NCBI GenBank assembly: GCA_007695225.1
Contig: REED01000100.1
Coordinates: 1-33,534, forward strand
Direction of reading: 5' to 3'
Length of the DNA stretch: 33,534 bases
Source: Gemmatimonadales bacterium
GTDB lineage: Bacteria > Gemmatimonadota > Gemmatimonadetes > Longimicrobiales > Gaopeijiaceae
The notes beneath the pieces are model-generated. The model was not told the origin of the DNA. It saw nothing but the letters and a program-made list of their open reading frames with translations, and made no database searches. Both the position numbers and the translations under genes were made by a program. Each line of letters begins with the position of its first letter. Positions within the stretch are counted from its first letter, which is position 1. Positions 16,727 through 24,412 of the stretch are shown here, piece by piece.

Positions 16727-17986
16727 GTGAACCCCCCTTCCCCCTCCCCCCCTGATCTGGACCTTCCCCGGCTTCGCGCCGATACCCCCGGCACGGCCCA
16801 TGGCATCCACCTGAACAACGCCGGCGCGGCTCTCCCACCCCGGCCCGTGACCGATGCTATCCAGGCACACCTGGCGCTGGAGGAACGCATGGGGGGATAC
16901 GAGGCCGAGGACGCCGCCCAGGAGGCCATTGGGGAAGCGTATACGGCGGTCGAGACCCTCCTGAACGCCGCACCGGGGACGGTGGCCTTCCAGGAAAGCG
17001 CTACCCTGGCCTTCACCCAGGCCCTCTCCGCCATCCCCTTCCGGGGAGGGGACGTCCTCCTCACCACCCGACACGACTACGTCTCCAACCAGATCCAGTA
17101 CCTGGCCCTCCAGGATCGGTTCGGGATCCGGGTGGAGCGGGCGCCCGACGGCCCCGAGGGCGGGGTGGATGTCCAGGGAATGGTGGAGCGGGTCCACCGT
17201 CTCCAGCCGCGCCTGGTGGCCATGACCCACATCCCCACCAACTCGGGGCTGGTCCAGGATCCTGCTCCCGTTGGCGCCGCCTGTCGGGATCGGGGAATCC
17301 CCTTCCTCCTGGACGCCTGCCAGTCGGTGGGTCAGATGCCCCTGGATGTGGAGGCGCTGGGGGTCACCTTCCTCTCCGCCACGGCCCGGAAATTCCTCCG
17401 GGGACCCCGGGGGTCCGGCTTCCTCTACGTGAGTCCCCAGGCCCTGGACGACGGGATGCTCCCCCTCTTCCCCGACCTGAGGGGCGCGGACTGGATCGAG
17501 GCGGAGTTGACCCAGCCGGCCCCGGACGCCCGACGCTTCGAGAGCTGGGAGTTCTCATGGGCGCTGGTTCGCGGGACGGGGGCAGCCGCTCGCTACGCCC
17601 TGGAGCTGGGAGTAGAGGCCATCCAGGAGAGGGCATGGGGCCTGGCCACCGGACTGCGGGAGCGGCTCTCCGCCCTGGATGGGACCCGGGTCCTGGACCG
17701 GGGCCCCCAACTATCGGCCATCGTCACCGTGACGGTGGCGGGATGGTCGCCTGGCGCCCTCGTGGACCGTCTCCGGGGGGAGGGGATCCGGACTTCCTGG
17801 GTGGATCGGACCTCGGCGGTGCTGGACTTCGATGAAAAAGGGGTGGAGGCCGCGCTCCGGATCTCCCCCCACTACTACAACACCGAAGGCGAGCTGGACG
17901 CCGTCGTGGAAGCGCTGGAGGAAGCGCTCCGTGAAGGATCCTCCCCGTCCCCTCGTAATGGGTCAAAGACCCGCAGGAGGGAGTGA
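16727..17986 (+). CDS. class V aminotransferase-fold PLP enzyme
   Basis: 419 residues, related to the cysteine desulfurase/isopenicillin-epimerase/EgtE group. Marks: HLNNAGAALPP (28-38), HIPTNSGLVQD (168-178), LLDACQSVGQ (194-203) with Asp196 under the PLP ring, and Lys222 in SATARKFLRGPRGSGFLYV, the Schiff-base lysine. It lacks the mobile-loop Cys of SufS-type desulfurases, so a C-S lyase, epimerase or aminotransferase activity is likelier. The substrate is unknown. The start is taken as GTG 16727, because homology begins within about 15 residues. No ribosome site is visible and the first ten residues are Pro-rich, so this start is uncertain. The stop lies three bases before the next GTG, so it leads a tight operon with an ECF sigma factor. 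Confidence 0.85.
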   Translation: MNPPSPSPPDLDLPRLRADTPGTAHGIHLNNAGAALPPRPVTDAIQAHLALEERMGGYEAEDAAQEAIGEAYTAVETLLNAAPGTVAFQESATLAFTQALSAIPFRGGDVLLTTRHDYVSNQIQYLALQDRFGIRVERAPDGPEGGVDVQGMVERVHRLQPRLVAMTHIPTNSGLVQDPAPVGAACRDRGIPFLLDACQSVGQMPLDVEALGVTFLSATARKFLRGPRGSGFLYVSPQALDDGMLPLFPDLRGADWIEAELTQPAPDARRFESWEFSWALVRGTGAAARYALELGVEAIQERAWGLATGLRERLSALDGTRVLDRGPQLSAIVTVTVAGWSPGALVDRLRGEGIRTSWVDRTSAVLDFDEKGVEAALRISPHYYNTEGELDAVVEALEEALREGSSPSPRNGSKTRRRE

Positions 17987-17989
17987 GGG

Positions 17990-18559
17990 GTGCAACCGGA
18001 GGTGGAGCGGGAGCTGGTCCGAAAGTGCAGGGGCGGAGACGCCCGGTTCTACGAGCCCCTGGTGCGGGCGTACGAGCCGCAGGGTCTCCGGGTGGCCATG
18101 GGAATGATGGGGAATCCGGAAGACGCCCGGGATGCCCTCCAGGAGGCCTTCGTGAAGGCCTTCCAGGCCCTCTCCCGGTTCGACACGAAGCGGAGCTTCG
18201 GTCCCTGGTTCTTCCAGATCCTCCGGAACCAGTGCCGGGACCAGCTCCGAAGTCGGGCGGCCCGGTTCCGGGTGGAGGTGGTGGACGACGGCCTCCTGGA
18301 CCTTCAGGGAGACGAGGGTCCGGGGAGCAGCCGGCGGAGGCGGGAGCGGGCCGAGGCGCGGCGACTCCTCTGGAAGGCCCTGGAACGGATCCCGGAGGAT
18401 CAACGCGAGGTCCTGGTGCTGAAGGAGCTGGAAGACTTCCGGTACCAGGAGATCGCATCCATTCTGGACATCCCCGAGGGGACGGTGGCCAGCCGTCTCT
18501 TCCACGCCCGTAAGGCGCTCAGGGATGCCCTGCTCGAGATGGGAGTGGTGTACCCGTGA
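17990..18559 (+). CDS. ECF-family RNA polymerase sigma factor
   Basis: 189 residues. The sigma2 region (about 10-90) has NPEDARDALQEAFVKAFQAL and RSFGPWFFQILRNQCRDQLR. A charged linker (GSSRRRRERAEARR) leads to sigma4 (about 120-180), with IPEDQREVLVLKELEDFRYQEIA and the helix GTVASRLFHARKALRD. The GTG start at 17990 is supported by AGGAGGG seven bases upstream, set inside the end of the preceding gene. The stop overlaps the next gene (GTGA). It is only distantly similar to the ECF factor at 5280, so this is a second independent regulatory module, not a copy. Its partner anti-sigma is probably the two-helix membrane protein downstream. Confidence 0.92.
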   Translation: MQPEVERELVRKCRGGDARFYEPLVRAYEPQGLRVAMGMMGNPEDARDALQEAFVKAFQALSRFDTKRSFGPWFFQILRNQCRDQLRSRAARFRVEVVDDGLLDLQGDEGPGSSRRRRERAEARRLLWKALERIPEDQREVLVLKELEDFRYQEIASILDIPEGTVASRLFHARKALRDALLEMGVVYP

Positions 18560-19020
18560 AGGGAACCAACGGCGAGGAGAAGGCGATGGGGTCCCAGGAC
18601 CCGATCCGGGAGACCCTCATGCGCTACCTCGACGGGGAACTCACCCCCGACGAACGGCTTCAGGTGGAAGAGGAGCTGGAGCGTTCCACGGAACTCCAGC
18701 GGGAGCTGGCCATCTATCGGTCCCTTCACGAGGACTTCTCCCAGATGAGCTTTCGTGCCCCCCCGGGAAGCCGCTCTCCCTCGGTCTGGGTTACGGTGAA
18801 CCGTCGACTCACCCGTCCCGTGGGATGGATCCTCATGGCCACCGGGATCATGGCCTGGGTGGCCCACGTGGTGTACGTATACGTGACCTCGCCGGCTCCG
18901 TCGTGGGAGAAGGTCGCCACCAGCGCCATCGTCATCGGGGTCCTTCTCCTCTTCGCCACCGTGATCCACGATCGGATCCGGGAACTGCGGACCGACCCCT
19001 ACAGGGATGTGGAGCGATGA
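18556..19020 (+). CDS. putative two-TM anti-sigma factor without zinc motif
   Basis: 154 residues. The N-terminal part (about 14-60: RETLMRYLDGELTPDERLQVEEEL...) has the helical pattern of anti-sigma N-terminal domains (DGELTPDE). It lacks the HxxxCxxC zinc ligands and contains no cysteine. Two membrane helices follow (about 89-110 and 118-138), with a short loop and a charged tail, leaving almost no extracytoplasmic sensor. The gene begins at GTG 18556, overlapping the sigma stop. An ATG at 18586 with a GGAG-like site is an alternative start. Placement and the DGELTPDE segment argue for sequestering the upstream sigma factor; direct proof is absent. Its ATGA overlap couples it to the YbjQ-like gene. 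Confidence 0.75.
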   Translation: MKGTNGEEKAMGSQDPIRETLMRYLDGELTPDERLQVEEELERSTELQRELAIYRSLHEDFSQMSFRAPPGSRSPSVWVTVNRRLTRPVGWILMATGIMAWVAHVVYVYVTSPAPSWEKVATSAIVIGVLLLFATVIHDRIRELRTDPYRDVER

Positions 19021-19343
19021 TCGTCACCACCGTCAGTGAACTTCCGGGCTTCCAGGTGACCCGGGCCCTGGGGCTGGTCCGGGGCAACACCATCCGGGCC
19101 AAGCACCTGGGCAAGGACATCCTGGCCGGGCTCCGTTTCCTGGTGGGGGGAGAGATCCCGGAGTACACGAAAATGATGGCCCAGGCCCGGGAGCAGGCCA
19201 TCGACCGGATGACGGAAGAAGCCGCGGCCATGGGGGCCAACGCCGTCATCTGCGTCCGGTTCCAGACGTCCAAGATCATGGCCGGCGCCTCGGAGATCCT
19301 CTGCTACGGGACCGCCGTGGTGCTGGAGCGGGAGGAGGAATGA
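19017..19343 (+). CDS. YbjQ/UPF0145 family protein
   Basis: 108 residues, the standard length of the YbjQ/UPF0145 (putative heavy-metal-binding) family. The N terminus TTVSELPGFQVTRALGLVRGNTIRAKHLG and the core EYTKMMAQAREQAIDRMTEEAAAMGANAVICVRFQTS are typical. The family forms homo-pentamers in known structures; its cellular role is not settled. A much longer upstream open frame was rejected because it is a shadow of the neighbouring genes. ATG 19017 overlaps the preceding stop (ATGA), and the stop overlaps the next start (ATGA), so it is embedded in a chain of coupled genes. Its presence between a sigma/anti-sigma pair and a peptidoglycan enzyme hints at an envelope role. Confidence 0.9.
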   Translation: MIVTTVSELPGFQVTRALGLVRGNTIRAKHLGKDILAGLRFLVGGEIPEYTKMMAQAREQAIDRMTEEAAAMGANAVICVRFQTSKIMAGASEILCYGTAVVLEREEE

Positions 19344-20899
19344 GGCAGAGGAGGCCGTCGAAGAAATACGGGGGCCATCTGGTCCTCCTCCTTCTTCTCG
19401 TCGGGCTCCTTCCCGGCCTCCCCGGGGGGCTGGAAGCCCGCCTTCAGGCCCAGACCACGCTGGACGCGCCGGCTCCCGCCCATCCCCTCCAGTGGGTCAC
19501 TCGGGTGGACCCGGGGGTGGCGACCCGGGTGGACGCCGTCCTGTCCCGTCCATTCATGGACCGGGTCCACTGGGGGGTGTTCCTCCTGGACCCCTCCGAG
19601 GGCACGGTGTTGTACGAGCGGAACCCGGATCTTCCCTTCGTGCCTGCCTCCAACATGAAGGTCCCGGTGACCTGGGCGGCGCTGGAGCTCCTGGGCCCTG
19701 CGTATCGCTTCCGCACCGTCCTCCACGCAGAGACCCCCCCACGGGACGGCGTCGTCCAGGGCGATCTGGTGCTTCGGGGGAATGGCGACCCTTCGCTGGG
19801 TGAGCCCTTCCACAGGTCGGCCGACGCGGCCCTGCAGGCGTTGGCCCGACGGGTGACGGAAGCCGGCGTTCGACGGGTGGAGGGGGCGCTGGTGGTGGAC
19901 GCCTCTGCCTGGGATTCCACCTCGGTGCCCACCGGGTGGCTGGTGGGAAACCTTCCGGGACGCCCCGCCGCCACCGGGGGGGCATTCGCTGTGGGGAACG
20001 GAGTCCTCGAGGTGGAGGTGACGGGTGGGCCAGCCGCAGGTGCTCCGGCACGGGTGGCATGGCGCCCCCTGGGAACGTCGGACTTCGTGGAGAACCGGGT
20101 TCGGACCGTGGGCGCCGGGGGCCCGGCGGAGGTGGAAGCCCTCTACCTGCCGGAAACGCGGAGGTGGGTGCTGGAAGGGACGCTCCCACCGGGGGCGCGC
20201 CGGACGCTGATCCGATCGCAGCGGGATCCGGTCCGACAGGCGGCCCACGGCCTCCTGCGTGCGCTGGAGGGGGAGGGGGTGGCGGTCCGGGACGGGGTCC
20301 GCCTCGTCTGGGATCGGGACGCCTCTCCCACCCACGGCGTCGAGGTGGCACGGATGGAGTCCCCACCCCTCATGGAGCTGGTACGGGCCATCCTGGAGCC
20401 CAGCCAGAATTGGATGACGGAGCAGCTGGTACGCAGCCTGGGGGAACTCCAGGGCGAGGAGGGAAGCTGGGAGGAGGGGTTCGGGGTCATCGCCCGGCAG
20501 CTGGAGGAGGAGTTGGGGGTGGACAGTCTGGACGTCCACTTCCGAGACGGATCGGGACTCGCGGGATACAACCTCATCACGCCCCGAGCCCTCACCCGGA
20601 TCCTGGCCCAGGCCCGGGCCCGCCCCTGGGGTCCGGAGTACCGGGCGGCCATGGCCACCCCGGGGAATGCCGAGGGCACCCTGACCAACCGACTCCACGA
20701 CCTACGGGGGCGGGTCTTCGCCAAGACGGGCTCCATTACCCATGTGAACACCCTCTCCGGGTACCTGGAGACCGCCGATGGCCGGGAGCTGATCTTCGTC
20801 ATCCTCACCAACGCCGGGAACCAGTCCGCGGGCCGGATCCGGGCAGGGATCGACGACGTGGTCCGGGCCATGGCCCTGCATCGTCCTTCTGGGCGTTGA
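19340..20899 (+). CDS. dacB: D-alanyl-D-alanine carboxypeptidase/endopeptidase (DacB/PBP4 type)
   Basis: 519 residues. A signal peptide or membrane segment lies at about 11-36. The three penicillin-binding motifs are present: SxxK as Ser104-Asn-Met-Lys107, SxN as Ser355-Gln-Asn357, and KTG at Lys462-Thr-Gly464. Between the first and second, about 250 residues form the inserted domains II/III that define class C PBPs such as DacB (GDLVLRGNGDPSLG is typical). It removes terminal D-Ala or cuts crosslinks in periplasmic peptidoglycan. The gene starts at ATG 19340, overlapping the previous stop. It ends the five-gene run that begins at 16727, so peptidoglycan editing may be part of this sigma factor's regulon. 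Confidence 0.93.
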   Translation: MRQRRPSKKYGGHLVLLLLLVGLLPGLPGGLEARLQAQTTLDAPAPAHPLQWVTRVDPGVATRVDAVLSRPFMDRVHWGVFLLDPSEGTVLYERNPDLPFVPASNMKVPVTWAALELLGPAYRFRTVLHAETPPRDGVVQGDLVLRGNGDPSLGEPFHRSADAALQALARRVTEAGVRRVEGALVVDASAWDSTSVPTGWLVGNLPGRPAATGGAFAVGNGVLEVEVTGGPAAGAPARVAWRPLGTSDFVENRVRTVGAGGPAEVEALYLPETRRWVLEGTLPPGARRTLIRSQRDPVRQAAHGLLRALEGEGVAVRDGVRLVWDRDASPTHGVEVARMESPPLMELVRAILEPSQNWMTEQLVRSLGELQGEEGSWEEGFGVIARQLEEELGVDSLDVHFRDGSGLAGYNLITPRALTRILAQARARPWGPEYRAAMATPGNAEGTLTNRLHDLRGRVFAKTGSITHVNTLSGYLETADGRELIFVILTNAGNQSAGRIRAGIDDVVRAMALHRPSGR

Positions 20900-20915
20900 G
20901 ACCCGCCAGAGCTTC

Positions 20916-21869
20916 TCAGGGAAGTGTCTCGTCCTCCAGCCGAGGGAAGGGCTCCGGCTTGGGGGTCTGGATGGGAGGGTGTTCTTCTGGAGGTATCCCC
21001 ATGGCCTCTCGCGCCGCCCTGGCTCCCTCGGCCAGGAAGTACTCAATGGCATCGAAGTCGAAGGTCCCGAACCCATCCAGCCGGGGCCGGATATAGAGCA
21101 GGGGGGGCCCGGTCCAGTCCGCCACGGCCTCCCGGCGTCGGCGACCGGCCATGATGGAGAGGACGCGCTGGTGGATGGCCAGCATCCCATCCGCCAGCAT
21201 TCTGCCCACCTCCGAGGAGCCCTCGCCGGAACCTGCGTCTACCGCCACCACCGAGGACGCGCCCATTTCGACGGCCCGGCGCAGGGGAAGGGCTTCATCC
21301 ACTCCCCCGTCCACATAGACCCCTCCGGGGAGGCGGGCCGGCGGGTAGAAGAGGGGAAGCGCGGCCGAGGCGTAGACCGCCCGGGTGAGAGAGACATCGG
21401 TTCGGGCGCCCGGGCCGAACCACTCCGCCCGCCCCGAGCCCAACTCCACTGCATTGGCCAGGAACCGGATCTGGAGGTCCTTCCATCCTCCAGGAGGTAG
21501 CATGCGTCCCAGGTACTCCTCCAGGGCATCCCCCCGGAAGAGGGACTCGGACCGGATGCCGTTCACCCAGAGCGCCCGTCTCTGGACGCGGGCGATATCG
21601 GTTCGTTTCAACTCCCGGGCCTCATCCTCCAACTCGGCCACCGGGCGCCCTCCGGCGATACACGCCCCCACCAGTGCACCGATGCTGGTTCCCAAAATCC
21701 CCGCAGGACGTAACCCTGCCTCTTGCAGGGCCCGCCACGCACCTACGTGGGCCAGCCCCCTCAGCCCTCCCCCACCCAGGACCAGCCAGGGGGTGGGGCC
21801 CAGCGATTTTCCCCCCAACATGAGCCCAGATTCCTCTTCACGCTTCCCCTTCCGCCAGAACGCCCGCAT
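20916..21869 (-). CDS. patatin-like phospholipase/acyl hydrolase
   Basis: 317 residues from ATG 21869, supported by GGGGGAG eight bases upstream; a farther TTG in frame at 21914 was rejected. The oxyanion-hole glycine string LGGGGLRGLAHVGA (31-44), the nucleophile elbow GTSIG with Ser62, and the catalytic Asp187 in YVDGGVDEALP form the Ser-Asp dyad of the patatin family. A block at about 85-160 may bind lipid. There is no signal peptide, so it probably acts in the cytoplasm or at the membrane face, hydrolysing acyl esters of phospholipids. It reads away from the suf operon, with which it shares the divergent spacer, and its 3' end faces dacB. Confidence 0.9.
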   Translation of the reverse strand: MRAFWRKGKREEESGLMLGGKSLGPTPWLVLGGGGLRGLAHVGAWRALQEAGLRPAGILGTSIGALVGACIAGGRPVAELEDEARELKRTDIARVQRRALWVNGIRSESLFRGDALEEYLGRMLPPGGWKDLQIRFLANAVELGSGRAEWFGPGARTDVSLTRAVYASAALPLFYPPARLPGGVYVDGGVDEALPLRRAVEMGASSVVAVDAGSGEGSSEVGRMLADGMLAIHQRVLSIMAGRRRREAVADWTGPPLLYIRPRLDGFGTFDFDAIEYFLAEGARAAREAMGIPPEEHPPIQTPKPEPFPRLEDETLP

Positions 21870-21983
21870 GGCTGCTACTCCCCCCGTAGGTGAGCCCCTT
21901 TCCCACGGGCGCAATCTAGTGCCCCGATCCGACCCTCGCAGGGCGTACCTGCAGCCTTGACGCCCCTCGGGGGTCGGAATAGC

Positions 21984-22012
21984 TTACGAAAACGAGAATC
22001 ATTCTTGATAAA
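21984..22012 (+). promoter_or_regulatory. putative suf operon promoter
   Basis: TTACGA (21984-21989) and GATAAA (22007-22012) are a rough -35/-10 pair 17 bases apart, in the only AT-rich patch of the divergent spacer. The predicted start is near 22019, giving a leader of about 69 bases before sufC. Hexamers are only partly consensus, so the call is tentative. Confidence 0.35.
21993..22007. promoter_or_regulatory. Fur-box-like palindrome upstream of the suf operon
   Basis: CGAGAATCATTCTTG has the 7-1-7 inverted-repeat form of a Fur-family operator (AGAAT-C-ATTCT is perfect). It agrees with the consensus TGATAATCATTATCA at 10 of 15 positions. It lies between the proposed -35 and -10 elements, where binding would block transcription. 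SufR, IscR-like or PerR regulators are alternatives. No such regulator is encoded in this window. Confidence 0.5.
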
Positions 22013-22071
22013 GATTCCAGCTTTCGATTCCCGTTGTCACTTCCGCACCACAGCCAACCCATCCGAAACGA

Positions 22072-22086
22072 CGAGGCATCTCCTCG
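22072..22086 (+). promoter_or_regulatory. small hairpin hiding the sufC ribosome site
   Basis: CGAGG (22072-22076), a five-base loop and CCTCG (22082-22086) form a five-base-pair stem directly before the sufC ATG at 22088. The only Shine-Dalgarno-like GAGG is inside the stem, so folding could limit initiation. The stem is short, so this is weak evidence. Confidence 0.3.
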
Positions 22087-22087
22087 C

Positions 22088-22858
22088 ATGAGCGATACCA
22101 AGATTCTTTCCGTTCGTGACCTCCGCGCCAAGGTGGCCGACGAGGACGTGGAGATCCTCCACGGCATCGACCTGGACCTGCACAAGGGTGAGATCCACGC
22201 CATCATGGGTCCCAACGGTTCGGGGAAGAGCACGCTTTCCAAGATCCTGGCCGGCCACCCGGGATATGAGGTCACCGGGGGGAGTGTGACCTACCGGGGG
22301 CAGGACCTCCTGGAGTTGGAGCCCGACGAGCGTTCCCGGGCAGGCGTCTTCCTGGCCTTCCAGTATCCCGTGGAGATCCCCGGGGTATCCATCGCCAACT
22401 TCCTCCGCACCGCCCTGCAGGCCCGGGCCGCCGAGGGAGAAGAGCTGGATCTCTTCGACTTCCAGGATCAACTCCTGGACCGGATGAAGCTCCTGGACAT
22501 GGACCCGGCCTTTGCCGAGCGTCCCGTCAACGACGGGTTCTCCGGAGGAGAGAAGAAGCGAAACGAAATCCTCCAGATGGCCATGCTGGAGCCCTCCCTG
22601 GCGCTACTGGACGAGACCGACTCGGGGCTGGACATCGATGCCCTCCAGGTGGTCTCCAACGGGGTGAATCGCCTCCACGAGGAGCATCCGGAGCTGACCG
22701 TGCTCATCATCACCCACTATCAGCGCCTCCTGGACTACATCCAGCCGGACCACGTGCATGTGATGGTGGCCGGTCGGATCGTGGCGTCAGGCGGCCCTGA
22801 GTTGGCCAGGAAGCTGGAAGACGAAGGGTACGAGTCCTACAGAACCTCCGAGGTCTGA
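22088..22858 (+). CDS. sufC: SufC, Fe-S assembly ATPase
   Basis: 256 residues, ABC-type ATPase of the SUF complex. Walker A is GPNGSGKST, the Q-loop is in [10 protein letters not shown], the ABC signature is [11 protein letters not shown], and Walker B is [12 protein letters not shown] (the unusual ETD is characteristic of SufC). His-switch residue: ITHYQR. It has no membrane segments, as expected for a soluble partner of SufB/SufD that powers cluster release. ATG 22088 is chosen; an in-frame TTG 18 codons upstream adds non-homologous sequence. It is the first gene of the operon, preceded by a Fur-like palindrome. sufB follows after 62 bases. Confidence 0.95.
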   Translation: MSDTKILSVRDLRAKVADEDVEILHGIDLDLHKGEIHAIMGPNGSGKSTLSKILAGHPGYEVTGGSVTYRGQDLLELEPDERSRAGVFLAFQYPVEIPGVSIANFLRTALQARAAEGEELDLFDFQDQLLDRMKLLDMDPAFAERPVNDGFSGGEKKRNEILQMAMLEPSLALLDETDSGLDIDALQVVSNGVNRLHEEHPELTVLIITHYQRLLDYIQPDHVHVMVAGRIVASGGPELARKLEDEGYESYRTSEV

Positions 22859-22920
22859 CGTACGGGAGCGAAATCTGCTTCACCGTAGCCCAGGGCCCAC
22901 GCATAGATAGGGGATTACCC

Positions 22921-24336
22921 ATGCCGAAGAACGATGCCGTCGCCGATATCGGGCTGGACGAATACAAGTACCATTTCATCACCGAGGACGAGCCCGTCTT
23001 CCGGTCCGGCCGGGGACTGAACGAGAAGGTCGTCCGGGAGATCTCAGCCCAGAAGGATGAGCCGGAATGGATGCTGAACTTCCGGCTCAAGGCCCTGAAG
23101 ATCTACAACGCCAAGCCCATGCCCACCTGGGGCGGGGACCTCTCCAACCTGGAGAAGGTCCTGGACCAGATCTATTTCTACGTCCGGCCCCAGGAGAAGA
23201 TGGAGCGGTCGTGGGACGATGTCCCCGACAACATCAAGGACACCTTCGAGCGCCTGGGCATTCCCGAGGCGGAGCGGAACATCCTTGCCGGTGTGGGAGC
23301 CCAGTACGAGTCGGAGATGGTCTACCACTCCCTGAAGAAGGAGTGGGACGACAAGGGGGTGATCTTCGATTCCATCGAGGACGGCCTGAAGAACCACCCG
23401 GAGCTCTTCCGGGAGCATTTCGGGACCGTCATCCCCTCGGCGGACAACAAGTTCTCCGCCATGAACTCCGCAACCTGGTCCGGCGGATCCTTCGTCTACA
23501 TCCCCAAGGGCGTGGAGTTGGACACCCCCCTCCAGGCCTACTTCCGGGTGAACCAGGAGCAGATGGGGCAGTTCGAGCGGACCCTCATCATCGCCGACGA
23601 GGGCTCCAAGGCCCACTATATCGAGGGGTGCACCGCCCCGGTCTACTCCACCGAGTCTTTTCACTCGGGGGTCATCGAGATCGTGGTGAAGAAGGGGGCC
23701 CACTTCCGCTACACCACCATCCAGAACTGGTCCAACAACATGTACAACCTGGTGACCCAGCGGGCCATGGTGGCCGAGGGCGCCACCATGGAGTGGCTGG
23801 ACGGGAACCTGGGCTCCAAGCTCACCATGAAGTACCCCTCCTGCTACCTCATCGGAGAGGGAGCCCATGGCTCCATCCTCTCCATCGCCTACGCCGGCGA
23901 CGGGCAGCACCAGGACACCGGGGGGAAGGTGGTCCACGCCGCCCCCAACACCACCTCCCAGATCATCTCCAAGTCCGTCTCCAAGGGAACGGGTCGTTCC
24001 ACCTATCGGGGGCTCTGCCAGGTCCACGAGGGATCGGTGAACTCCAAGTCCAACGTGGAGTGTGACGCGCTCCTCATCCACGAGACGGCGCGGACGGACA
24101 CCTACCCGTACATCGAGATCGACGAAAAGCGATCCAACGTGGGGCACGAAGCCACCGTCTCGAAGGTGGGGGATGAGCAGCTCTTCTACCTCATGAGCCG
24201 GGGGATGTCGGAGGAGGAGGCCATGGCCCTCATCGTACGGGGCTTCATCGAGCCCATCGCCAAGCTCCTTCCGCTGGAGTACGCGGTGGAGCTGAACCGT
24301 CTCATCGAGCTGGAGATGGAAGGATCCGTGGGGTGA
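22921..24336 (+). CDS. sufB: SufB, Fe-S cluster scaffold subunit
   Basis: 471 residues, full length. Diagnostic segments: [33 protein letters not shown] and IEGCTAP with the sulfur-accepting Cys. Further segments are [27 protein letters not shown] and [10 protein letters not shown], whose Cys is the counterpart of the E. coli Cys405 cluster ligand. The core is a right-handed beta-helix that pairs with SufD, and SufC docks on its C-terminal part. GGGG about seven bases before ATG 22921 is a plausible ribosome site. sufD begins 76 bases later, a spacer that contains an AT-rich ATAGATAT just before the sufD start. Confidence 0.97.
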   Translation: MPKNDAVADIGLDEYKYHFITEDEPVFRSGRGLNEKVVREISAQKDEPEWMLNFRLKALKIYNAKPMPTWGGDLSNLEKVLDQIYFYVRPQEKMERSWDDVPDNIKDTFERLGIPEAERNILAGVGAQYESEMVYHSLKKEWDDKGVIFDSIEDGLKNHPELFREHFGTVIPSADNKFSAMNSATWSGGSFVYIPKGVELDTPLQAYFRVNQEQMGQFERTLIIADEGSKAHYIEGCTAPVYSTESFHSGVIEIVVKKGAHFRYTTIQNWSNNMYNLVTQRAMVAEGATMEWLDGNLGSKLTMKYPSCYLIGEGAHGSILSIAYAGDGQHQDTGGKVVHAAPNTTSQIISKSVSKGTGRSTYRGLCQVHEGSVNSKSNVECDALLIHETARTDTYPYIEIDEKRSNVGHEATVSKVGDEQLFYLMSRGMSEEEAMALIVRGFIEPIAKLLPLEYAVELNRLIELEMEGSVG

Positions 24337-24412
24337 CGGCGCCGGCCCCGCGCCGATGCCGACGCACCACCTCCATCGCCCGAATGCACCGAACCCTGAG
24401 CTATAGATATCC

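Noticed and set aside
18525..19016. An upstream extension of the YbjQ-like gene
   Set aside because: It is out of frame with the anti-sigma candidate that fills this space, and YbjQ-family proteins are about 108 residues, matching the start at 19017.
22034..22087. TTG start 18 codons ahead of sufC
   Set aside because: The added residues are not SufC-like and the TTG lacks a ribosome site; ATG 22088 matches the family N terminus.
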